From assembly GCF_965638725.1 (NCBI RefSeq), contig NC_134950.1:84542157-84606156 (forward strand): a DNA stretch of 64,000 nucleotides, read 5' to 3'. The notes under the pieces are model-generated. The model worked only from the letters and a program-made list of their open reading frames with translations. It was not told where the DNA came from and searched no databases. Within the stretch, counting starts at the first letter, position 1. The number at the start of each line of letters is the position of its first letter. Of this stretch, positions 37,958-48,003 are shown piece by piece. The position numbers and the translations under genes were made by a program. This stretch comes from Aptenodytes patagonicus (taxonomy: Eukaryota; Chordata; Aves; Sphenisciformes; Spheniscidae).

Positions 37958-39658
37958 AGAGCTGGAAAATTGAAAAAAAAAAAAAAAAATGCAAAAGCCT
38001 TTGTCTAGGCAAGACCGATCTGAACAAACCAAATTATTTCTTACTGGGGACTACCAGAAAGAAAAGCTGTGACTTGCTGCTTTGAAGAGATGGGCGACTG
38101 AAGAAAAGCTCAGCAGAGGTGAATGTGCATTGTGTTTGTTTGTGAGACTCTAGCCCTACAGCCAACTTCATTGAGTATGGCCAGGTTGGAGGGCTGAGTC
38201 AAAAAACAAAGCAGCAGATGAAAACAACAATTGCCCCAACTTTATGAAGGAGGCTGAGAAGAGTCAAACTCCACTTCACCACAGTCAGACAAGGGAGGAT
38301 GTAACACCTGAGTCACCTGCCTATAAGACAATCATCATTATTCAGCTACTTCTAAGACAGACATTGGACACTGCTGTGAGGTACTGAGAAGGGGAAGAAG
38401 GAACCAGACTTACAGGTCTCTGACCTGCATTACAAGGTGCAAACTAAAAGACTGTCCTTGCCTTAGTGAGCAGGAGTCTAAAACAGGACACAACAGAGAG
38501 CAACACAGGTGTAGAGGAGTATGAGAAAACTGTAGTCTAGCACAAGCAGTTGTCCTTAGAAACCTTCAAAAAATAGATCTATTTTCATGGTCTTACATCC
38601 TTGGAGATGTGAATTGGAAGTGCTTATAGGATACAGACTAAACTACTGGGCTGGGGGAAGGGAAGTCTGTGGTGAGCAGGTTCAGGGGAACCCACTTTCT
38701 TGAAAAGATAACAAGAAAAGTGTATGAAGGAAGTACACTTAAGAAACTGAAGCCAAAGATGACTGGATCTAGTGATACTCAAGGCATGCAGGACACTAGA
38801 GAATGAAGGCTAGTGAGTGTCTGGCAAGGTCAGCATTAGCTGAATAGTTCACTTCCAGCCTGAACTGGAAACACCAGAAGGGCAACCAAAAACTATTCAT
38901 AGTAAGCTACTTATATTTTTGGTACCTTTAATTTTTCCCCAATACAGGCATTTGACCACCATTTTCCCATCTTTATGATGGGTATTGACAACATGAATAA
39001 CAACAATGTGCAACTTGGTATGTTGGGTAGGCTTGGAAGAAGCTAAACTTACCGCCTCACTCAATCAAAAGGGTACCCCCAGGATTTCATCTGCTTGCTC
39101 TGCAGTTACCAAACAGATGTGGAGGAAGAATTGATGTGAAGAAGAACTGTGCAGCTGTTGCAGAAAAGGAAGTGGTCTTAAGTACTACTGCAGCAGTAGA
39201 GCAGTTGTGTGAGTTCAGAAGCAGATGAGGAGCCTGTGTGAGATACTCATTTTGGAGTAGGGTAAGAACACGAGTAGGAGACCTAGGAGGAAAAGAGAAT
39301 CAAGGTTATACACAAAGATTGCATGCTGCTTATACAAACTCCTCCTCAGGCTTTTTGTGGTACCCATGGAGCAGTGCTGCCAAAGTTTAAAGTCTTGAGG
39401 CTTTTAAAAGGTTTTCCATTAATTCTGTTCTCTCCTTCAACGTCTTGTGGAGTCTGGCTTTGCCTTAGAGATGATTGCCATTTCCAGTTATAAACTTGAG
39501 GACTGAGGAGGAAAGCTGGCAAGAACAATGTAGTCAGCTGTTAGAGCTTTGGCAGGGTATGGGGGTAGGGAGGGAAAAGAGTGGGGGCTGCTTCTTAAAT
39601 GCTCCTTAAAGATGAAGATTCATGGACTGCTTTAGCTCCAGGAGAGCATCAGTATCTT
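37958..39658. other. Intergenic region without recognised features
   Basis: Begins with an A-run (about 37972-37989). No coding sequence or repeat could be named in the rest. Confidence 0.45.
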
Positions 39659-40850
39659 CACAGAATCATAGAATCATAGAATACCAGGTTGGAAGGGACC
39701 TCAAGGATCATCTGGTCCAACCTTTCTTGGCCAAAAAAGATGGCCCAGCACCCTGTCCAGCTGAATCTTAAAAGAGTCCAATGTTGTGGAATCCACCACT
39801 TCCCTGGGGAGATTATTCCAACGGTTGATTGTTCTCATTGTGAAAAATTTTCCTCTTGTGTCCAGTCGGAATCTGCCCAGGAGTAACTTGTACTCATTAC
39901 CCCTCAACTTTTCCATGTGACTCCTTGTAAAAAGGGAGTCTCCATCTTCTTTGTAGCCACCCTTTAAATACTGGAACATGGTGATAAGGTCTCCCCTAAA
40001 CCTTCTTTTCTCAAGGCTGAACAAATCCAGTTCTCTCAGCCTTTCCTCATACGGCAGGCTTCCCAGTCCTTTGATCATCTTTGTGGCCCTTCTCTGGACC
40101 CTCTCCAGCCTGTCCACATCTTTTTTGCATAGCAAGGACCAAAACAGAACACAGTGTTCCAGGTGTGGCCTGACAAGCGCTGAGCAGAGTGGGGTAATGA
40201 CTTCTTTACCTCTGCTGGTGATGCCCTTGTTGATGCAACCCAGCATCCTGTTGGCTTTCTTTGCCACAGCAGCACACTGTCCACTCATATTGAGCTTGTT
40301 GTCCACCAGGACTCCCAAGTCCCTTTCCACAGAGCTGGTCCCCAGTCAGGTAGATCCCAGCCTGTGCTGCACTCCTGGATTATGTTTTCCCAGGTGCAAG
40401 ACCTTACGCTTGTCCTTGTTGAACTTCATAACGTTCTTCTTAGCCCGCTCTTCCAGCCTATCCAGGTCTTCCTGCAGGGTGGCTCTTCCTTCTGAAGTGT
40501 CCGCTTCCCCACTCAGTTTGGTATCATCAGCAAACTTCATCAGGGTACACTTGATCCCATCATCCAGATCACTTATGAAGATATTAAACAGTGTTGGGCC
40601 CAATAATGATCCCTGGGGGACCCCACTTGTGAGAGGTTGCCAGTTTGAAAAGGAGCTATTTACCACCACCCTTTGGGTGCGGCCTGTCAGCCAGTTCCCC
40701 ACCCACCCCACAGACCACTTGTCTAGACCGTCACGCATCAGTTTCTCAAGGAGGAGGCCGTGGGAAACCGTAGCAAAAGCCTTGGAGAAATCCAGGTAGA
40801 CAATGTCCATCGCTCGCCCCACATCAACTGAGCAGGTTACTTGGGTAACC
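39659..40850 (-). mobile_element. CR1 LINE, 5'-truncated, minus strand, reverse transcriptase broken by a single stop
   Basis: At the left end is the reversed tail CACAGAATCATAGAATCATA, then GGTTGGAAGGGACCTCAAGG. Minus-strand frames 40855-40346 and 40330-39701 are the same frame, separated only by one TGA at about 40346-40348. Together they cover [47 protein letters not shown] and the C-terminus. The box normally read KAFD is KAFA here. It belongs to a different subfamily from copies A and B (EEDGDSLFTRS-type C-terminus, different 3' end). Confidence 0.95.
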
Positions 40851-42280
40851 TGCAAGTCCAGTGCTGCAGTTATCTATTTTAGGGAATATAAAGTTCAACA
40901 GGACAGATTAGTCCATTAAGACAAGAGCATGGAGTTCTTCCCATTAAAAAGGAAAACAATCAAAACCTGAAGTTTGGACTCATCATTCGAGCTGCAGCAC
41001 CAACGCACTTTAAAGTAGACTGTAGTAAGAAAATTAATATTCCTCTCTCTTGCCTTGGCACTCCTCCAATTGCATATTAAGCCTGTGGGCTTGTAAAGAA
41101 CAGACTTTCCACATAAATATACATCACATGTAATGCAGTAGGTGAGGCTGATTCTTCTGATTAACATATTAATTTTAGCCCTGTTGATCAATGATCAAGT
41201 CTCTTGCCATTCTGCATTATCTGTCACTCTTTCAGGGATGTTTGCTTGCCAAAAGCAGCCATCAGTAAGCAAAATGCTGCTCAAATGCTGCAAAACATCT
41301 TGGGCTTTTGTTCTTGACTTCAGCCCAGATCTCAGAAGAGGAGACTTTCCAGTGGGGTTGAGGGGATTTCCTGTAGATCCTAAGGATAACCAGGCCCTAG
41401 GCTGGATGGAGCCATTTCTCCAGTACTTCTCACTTTCCCCTTCCCAAAAGAGTCCCCATACTGTCTTACACCTCTAGAAATGATGCAGAGGAAAAGTTAA
41501 GGTAGTCGATAAAGCTCTACTGCTGAGTATGGAGCCTGCTTATCTGCCCAGATAATGGAAGATGCTGTCAAGGATCGCAAGCACTCAGTCCACAACATTG
41601 TGCCTACTGTGATAAGGTATTTAGCACAATTCCCATTCATGCTGATCAGCTGGATCAGCATCACTCTTGATGTTCTGCACACTGCTCTTCCTCCATTCAG
41701 TCATTAACTGCTTTTAGCTTGTTTAACCATGCTAATAATATGCAAAAAAGGTTTTGATTTACAGGGCTATCTTCTCAATATGAACATTTTAAAGTTCATT
41801 ATCACTTACAGAATGTGGGCCCAAGTGAGACAAAAACTTCAGCTCATGAATATTGTTAATAAAGCTCTATGCTGATGAGCTGGGCTTCTGTATTTAGAAG
41901 CCAAATAAAAAGCAAGCCTAGGTGAATCAGCATATGCTACACTACTGAGCTATCTAGATCTCATACAGTGACACTATTGACTCCTATTTAATCATACAAG
42001 ATGACAGTACTGAAAGGAGATAAAAAGGAAAAAAAGGGCATTTGTGAGCAGGCAACAAATCTAAAAGCTGTCGCAGTTCAGCTGGGAGGCTGGGGAAGGC
42101 GTGCTGGGCAGAGAGGCTGTCATTTCCTTTAAGATTACACGGGGTTTATGACTACTGGATTTGGACCATCAGGTCCAGTTTGTTATTTCTCTGACCTTGC
42201 ACACAGCTCTGCTTGGAATGCAAAGGCTAACCCTTGTTTTGTCTTGGCTGAAAATCCTAGGGGCTTGGCACTCAGCTAGA
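40851..42280. other. Intergenic region, no gene seen
   Basis: AT-rich. The stretch 41700-42000 has clustered TAAT, ATGCAAA and AATAAAG-type words with few repeats and looks like a possible conserved non-coding element. No coding potential was seen. Confidence 0.4.
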
Positions 42281-42680
42281 GCCTAAACGTGGCTGTGGAG
42301 AGGCTGTAGGAGCCGAAGTGGAGTGGGGCAGATGGAGACACTATGCGTGAAACTAGGAGAAGAGCTGGGGGGAGGCAGCAGTGGAGAGCGCAGCTGCATG
42401 GCTGCGAAGGGTCCCACGGAGCGGGTGCCAGAGGGAGCGCGTGAGCCGCCTAAAGCACGTTCCTCCGGCTCCGTGCAGGAAGTCTCAACGCTTCCCACCC
42501 ATATGGCGCCTGAGATAACATTAGAAGCATTCGGCTTGCGCAAAGTACCAGCTCAGGGAAATGTAACAAGGCTGCTCCTAACGAATGTGAAACTCTTCAT
42601 CCACTTGCCCCCGCATACCATCTGCCCGGTTCATCACCCGTGTGAGGGCAAGCTGGAAGTAGTTGCAGGGGGAACAGCAT
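42281..42680. other. Small CpG-rich patch
   Basis: A local rise in G+C and CpG within AT-rich intergenic DNA. It contains a 119-codon plus-strand frame (42323-42682) and a minus-strand 86-codon frame, neither of which I recognise. It could be a distal enhancer or a small non-coding RNA promoter; the frames alone do not support a protein gene. Confidence 0.4.
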
Positions 42681-43264
42681 AGTGAAAGCAGAGAGAGAGC
42701 AGAGAGGAGACTGTCCTCAAGAGTCCTGCCGGCATCATTTGCCAGACTGGCATCACGACTGGTGTCCGCGTTTTCTGAAACACCCGTCCTGATACTACTT
42801 ACTGAAGATCGATTTTCTGTTACGGTGGCAAATAGTTTGGTCTGTCAGTCGAGCACTCCTGCGTCCAAAGTAACATCGACATGTCAGCTGAAACAGGCAG
42901 TGTGGCTGGCCTGAAGTCCTGGCTGTGTCTCTCTGCTAGGCAGAAATGCAATCACCTTGGATGAATAAAGGTGAGGGGGTCTTTACCACAGTGCGCAGAC
43001 TTGTTTTTTTCCAGCCGTGGGTCTTTTCTTGCATGTTTTGGCCCATTCCCTCTTCTTACCTGCTTACCTCAGGGCTCTCGAGGAAAATTTTTCCCTTATC
43101 AAAATGTTTGCTCACAACTCAGTGTTGTTTTCAAGCGCAGGTTCAGGAAAGCCAGATCTTTTACTTCCTGCTTTCAGCACAAAGAACTGAGACCCAAGAA
43201 ATCCAGCATTAGGCAGCAGCCTCCACTGGATTCTCCTACTGCACGTGCAAAGCACATGCCTGGG

Positions 43265-43781
43265 TGTCCTGGTTTCAGCTGGGATAGAGTTAATTTCCTT
43301 CCTAGTAGCTGGTACAGTGCTGGGTTTTGGATTTAGGATGAGAACAATGTTGGTAACACACTGATGTTTTAGTTGTTGCTAAGCAGTGCTTACACTAGTC
43401 AAGGACTTTTCAGCTCCCCATGCTCTTCCGACTGAGAAGGCTGGAGGTGCACAAGAAGCCGGGAGGGGGCACAGCCAGGACAGCTGACCCCAACTGGCCC
43501 AAGGGACATTCCATACCATGTGACGTCATGCTCAGTACATAAACTAGGGAAAGCTGGCCGGGGGGGCATCGGTTGGCAGGTGGTGAGCAATTGCACTGTG
43601 CATCACTTACTTTGTATATTATTATTATTATTATATTTCAGTTATCAAACTGTTTTTATCTCAACCCACGAGTTTTCTCACTTTTACTCTTCCGATTCTC
43701 TCCCTCATCCCACCAGGGTGGGGGGGGAGTGAGCGAGCAGCTGTGTGGTGCTCAGTTGCCGACTGAGGTTAAACCATGACA
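43265..43781 (+). mobile_element. Solo LTR of an avian endogenous retrovirus, complete, with 5-bp target duplication
   Basis: It begins TGTCCTGGTTT and ends AAACCATGACA, giving the TG...CA ends and an imperfect 11-bp terminal inverted repeat expected of an LTR. It is flanked by CTGGG on both sides (43260-43264 and 43782-43786). A 5-bp duplication is typical of ERVL-type integration. The 517-bp body has an (ATT)n-rich segment near 43617-43640 and no coding region. No internal retroviral genes lie next to it, so this is the LTR-LTR recombination remnant. The terminal sequence matches an LTR family I know to be common in birds; I cannot name the subfamily. Confidence 0.88.
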
Positions 43782-43786
43782 CTGGG

Positions 43787-46700
43787 TTGGAAGCAGAGGT
43801 GGGATTTCCTATGCAAGCCCCTTAGCCCTGTGGGGTGCATCAAGTTTTCCCCAGGGCTGCAGGAGAGAGTATTTTCCCTCTCACGCAGACACTCTGCAGC
43901 GTAATGGGCTGTGATGGAAGCTGGATTTTGGTGAAAGCTGTCAAGGTACAGCACAGAAGCTCTTAAACTCCCAACGAGCTGGACTGAGCTGCTTCCAGTC
44001 AGCTGGCTGTGGTTCGCTTTGTGGTGGTTGACTTCTGGAGACAACTTATCCCTGCAACAGAAATGTTTTTGCTTTTTAATAGCTGTACTACAGACCACTG
44101 TATCACAAAAAGTAGCAGTCTGCCCTGTCCTCTTGTTGCTATGGTGGGCTATGTTTGACTTCAAGGCAATTTGTGTGTTTGCTATTGGATGTGGACAGAA
44201 GTTGGCATTTTCTGTGAGGCTGGTGTGCTATCTATAAAGCTTTATACCTCTCGTCAAAACTGTAACAAATTTTTGGATGTGAGAAAGCAAGTTCTGTCTC
44301 CAAGTGAGGCACTGAACCCAACTATAGAAAAAGCAAGCAATGGTTTGTCCCTTTTGAAACCATTCTGAATGTACTGGGCCCTTGCAAAGATGAGTATCTT
44401 CCATAACTGAATGGATAGGAGACATTGTTGGAAGTAAGCTTAGAGATTGCTGCCCAAGGGACTGATCCGATGACTGAATCAGCAGGGTTTCTCTGTATTT
44501 TAGTCTCCAAAATACAGGACTTATGCAGACAACAGACAGCAGGAAGAGGAAAGCAATCAGCTGATAGCACGTCCCACGTTAACAAAAGGCACTGAGCAAC
44601 TAAAATCCTGTTTGTAAATAATACAAATTATGTTATGCCAACCTCAAAGATCAGCTGGAGTCGGAGCCCTTCCAGAAACCTAAGCTTTTGGGGAGAACAT
44701 CCCCAGTGTTGTGTGGCCCTCCAAGCTGTAGAAGAGACCTTGGTCCCTGCTGCAAGATTTGTTTTTCCTTCTGTCTGGATACATTTACCTCTTTCTTGCT
44801 GTAACCTTGATCTGTAGCTGTACTCCAGCTAGGGCATGTCAGATAGGAAGATGAACAGACGTGCAAGAATGCTGAGGCTTTTTGCAATATCATCACCTTG
44901 GCCAAGGATGAAAACAGTCTTTCAAAACCTGCTGGATACTCATTCATAAATTGATGCTGTTGTATTAATGAAGGAATTCCACTTTAGTCTTCAATGGCTC
45001 CATAAAATAGTTAGTCATAGCACAGTACAGAGGAAAAAAGAAAAAGCCCCGTGTACATGATGACTAAGAAATAAGAGAAGCAAAGGTGTTAAGAAGGAAC
45101 TAAATCAAATAAATTACATCTACTTGAGAACCAGTCACCAATTCCATAGCTGGAAAATGCTGAAGTGGCTAAAGTTCATGTTTTTCTGAAGCATTTGGTT
45201 AGTTCATAGGAATAGCACACCTGCTTCTTCAATGACATTAAGCAACTACTCTGCAAATATTATCCTCTAAAGATCCATTAGGGCTTTTTTCTTGCAGGCT
45301 GCAAACCTTTACACATTCAGTATGCAGGGGCCTTGGACTGCACAAAATCTCCTCCCCTTATCATACCACTTTTTTCTTTTCCTCCAAACCCCTTAAGCTG
45401 TGCTGCAGATTTCATTTTTTGCTCTGATAACCTTGAGAGGTGCTGTTAGGCAACTAATGGATTAAAACAGGGAAGATAAAGATGTGTGTATTCCTGAGAA
45501 TATTCTCAAGCGATTCCGTTCAAGATAGTAGCCAAGAGGAACGAATGCCTTTGTCATGCAGACCTCGGAAGCATCCCAGATGTAACTGGTACACAATAAA
45601 ACCCTGAGAAGCAAAGATTTATTAAAGGTGCAAGGTCTTAGCAAGAATGGAATGCTAATGAGGGAGGAAAGCCCATGAACTGCTCTCGTAATGTTGCTTT
45701 TAAACAAAAACACAGAGTGGGATCTGATCAAGTATATCAAGGCAACCGTTGCCTTTTAATCTTCTTATGATATTTTTTTGTGTGAAGGTTTGAAAGACCT
45801 ACAGGAAACTGTTCATAAGAGCTACTGACCATGTGGGCAGGTGGGGCACAGTTAAGCTGGATGCTCCTGACACGTGATTTAATGCATTTGTACGACTTCC
45901 AGTCCTAGGCATGCTGATTTCTGGCACTTGCCACTGGACATCAAACAACCTAGCCAGTCAAAGCCGGATTATTTCCTCACAATCAATGAGCCAGTAAAAT
46001 ATTATACAGAATAACAGAGGATTTATTTATTCTCTCTGCTTGACTGATTTGCTGTTAATAGCTGCAGCTGTCACAGATAGGCATATAAATGGGCTTGGAA
46101 GTTCAAGAGCCTGCATGCTGGAATGCCTCGCTTAAGTGAGCATGTGAGAATGTGAGCTGTGATCGGCTCCTGCTGACACAAACTGCAGGAAGAGAAACAT
46201 GTAAAAAGTTATTTTGCTATTAGATTTCCTTTGGTTGTTTGCTAGAGTTATCAAGGGGCTTCTTTTACTTTACTTGGAGTTCAATCTCCTACCAGGGCTA
46301 ATGTCAAGGAACAAAGCATAGATTTGGGGCTACTCTACTGAGCTCCGGGAGCTACTAGCCAGCTTGAGATGCCCTAGAAACAAGGTAATACGAGCAGCAG
46401 CAAAACAAGTGCACAGCGCAAGGGCATCTAGCCATCGGTAAGAACAGGTGGATTTCCAAACTATTCAATGCTTGGTGACCTCCTAAGTCCAGGTGATCTT
46501 GCTGTTGAGACATGATAAATGTTTGAGGTGGGCTGGCACTGGTGAGTTTCTGGCACTAATTTCCAGTATACACGACCCTCGATAACTCAGGTATGCACGT
46601 ACAGCCTTGGCTGTAATCCCACCCAAAGTACCTCGGCTATTCTTAATGGCTGTACTGGGATCACTTATTGGAGCTATGCCACCGTACAGAAAAAAATGGA

Positions 46701-47100
46701 TGATTCACGGGGCCAAAAGACCGAGTCATTTAAAATAAACCTTCAAAGGCATCTGGCTGATCTCTATATTTAACTGCCTAGCAACAAAGAATTTGAACAG
46801 CCGGCCTATTAATTAAGAAGTAGGCACCCTCCTGCAAGCACTTAAACATTCAAATCAGTTCTGGTCAGTTATCTGAAAAGCACCTGCTCTCAGGAGAGGA
46901 CTCTCTGCTTCAGATTACAACTGAAGATAGGTGCCCAGACCCTGGGGCAAGGTGAGATGTTGCATTAGATCCTGTTGATTAGTTCTTGGTAGCTCCTTGC
47001 TGGAGAATTGTGCAGCCACAGCTGAGCCACCTAATCCTCTCCTTGTGCTCTGTAAATGGCTACGGGACTAAGCCATGATTGTACCGCTCCTCCTCTCTCC
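43787..47100. other. Intergenic region, no gene seen
   Basis: No supported coding sequence or repeat. The part 45900-46220 (including AATCAATGAGCCAGTAAAAT and TTAATAGCTGCAGCTGTCAC) has the word composition of a conserved developmental enhancer. This is an impression only. Confidence 0.4.
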
Positions 47101-47107
47101 TATAAAA
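47101..47107 (+). promoter_or_regulatory. Candidate TATA box for a plus-strand transcript
   Basis: TATAAAA preceded by a pyrimidine-rich stretch. A start site about 30 bp on would fall near 47131. Downstream are a 4-codon upstream ORF at 47147-47158 (in ACCATGG context) and the 76-codon ORF at 47270. Such words also occur by chance in AT-rich DNA. Confidence 0.3.
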
Positions 47108-47269
47108 TGCCATTTTTCTGTCAGGAGCTGTGCTGCAGGAAGAACCATGGTGACTTAGGTGTTGGAAGAATCAAGGACAAACTTAAGCGCAACGTGCTCT
47201 CTCTCGTGCAGCTACGGCAGACACGGCTGAGCTAAGCAGACAAGCAAGCAAACAAAAATAGACTCTACA

Positions 47270-47500
47270 ATGAACTATGGGGCTTCTGCCGACACCGGTC
47301 GGCCAATCTCTAAAGCATTCGAGGATGACGGACAGAGCTCTGCACCTTACAGGTCACTTTTTCCTTCTCTGTGGGACAATGAACCTTCTACTGGCGAGAA
47401 AGCAGAGGCAGCTGGCAAGTGTCCTATATTAAAGGTGAAGAAAGACGACGCCATTTACCAGGCACTTGGATGTGGGATCAACTTACCATACATTATTTGA
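47270..47500 (+). CDS. Unrecognised small ORF, 76 residues, with promoter-like and polyA-like flanks
   Basis: I do not recognise this protein. It is hydrophilic, starts MNYGASADTGRP, has an acidic/serine middle (FEDDGQSSAPYRSLFP) and a Lys-rich part (KCPILKVKKDDAIYQAL), with no signal peptide or membrane segment. The ATG has A at -3. An AATAAA at 47500-47505 overlaps the last base of the stop codon. A TATAAAA lies 163 bp upstream. Against a gene: the length is within chance for an AT-rich genome, no homologue is known to me, and a splice-acceptor-like CTCTCTCTCGTGCAG at about 47197-47211 and a donor-like AAG|GTGAAG near 47435 leave the exon structure open. Confidence 0.3.
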   Translation: MNYGASADTGRPISKAFEDDGQSSAPYRSLFPSLWDNEPSTGEKAEAAGKCPILKVKKDDAIYQALGCGINLPYII

Positions 47501-47760
47501 ATAAAAGTAACAGTCCAGGTTTACCCTTGGTCTATGGCCAGTTTAAGGTAATTTCACTTGGTATTGCTTAACACTTAGTGGAAAAAAACCTTGAAACAAT
47601 TCTTCATCTGCTGTACTTTGAAAGCATGCGCTTCATCAGTATACTTTAGTTAAAATCCGGCGACTTGAATGGCAGGATTTATTGAAATACCATGACTGCA
47701 AGGAATTAAGTAAGTTAGGTATGACTGCACCTATGAAAGAGGTCAGAAAATATCTGGATT

Positions 47761-48003
47761 TTGGAACACTTCAGTGAATACTTTATCAAGATTTTCAGTG
47801 CATATAATGTAAGCAAACACATAGTTGCCCTACCTGTTATGGCGTTAGTGGCGGTTAGCATAGCAGAATTGCGCGAGACCAAAGGCAGATCTTGCCCAGG
47901 AAAGCCAGATTGCTTTCATGTCTGTAAAGAGTGGAAGTATAAGGGTGGAAAGCTACCCAAGCCAGAAAAAAAGAAGCCAACATATCTACAGAGGACTGTA
48001 TAA
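47761..48003 (+). CDS. Unrecognised small ORF with a hydrophobic segment, 80 residues
   Basis: I do not recognise it. It has a short hydrophobic stretch (IVALPVMALVAVSIA, about residues 21-35), then a Cys-containing part CPGKPDCFHVC and a Lys/Pro-rich tail (KLPKPEKKKP). It keeps several CpG dinucleotides near 47840-47878. An acceptor-like TTTATCAAGATTTTCAG ends near 47798. A plus-strand AATAAA occurs near 48520-48525. Joining it to the ORF at 47270 by the visible donor gives the wrong frame, so the two are not shown to be one gene. It may be chance. Confidence 0.2.
   Translation: MEHFSEYFIKIFSAYNVSKHIVALPVMALVAVSIAELRETKGRSCPGKPDCFHVCKEWKYKGGKLPKPEKKKPTYLQRTV

Noticed and set aside
39978..40799. 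A 273-codon plus-strand frame
   Set aside because: Antisense shadow of the CR1 copy at 39659-40850.
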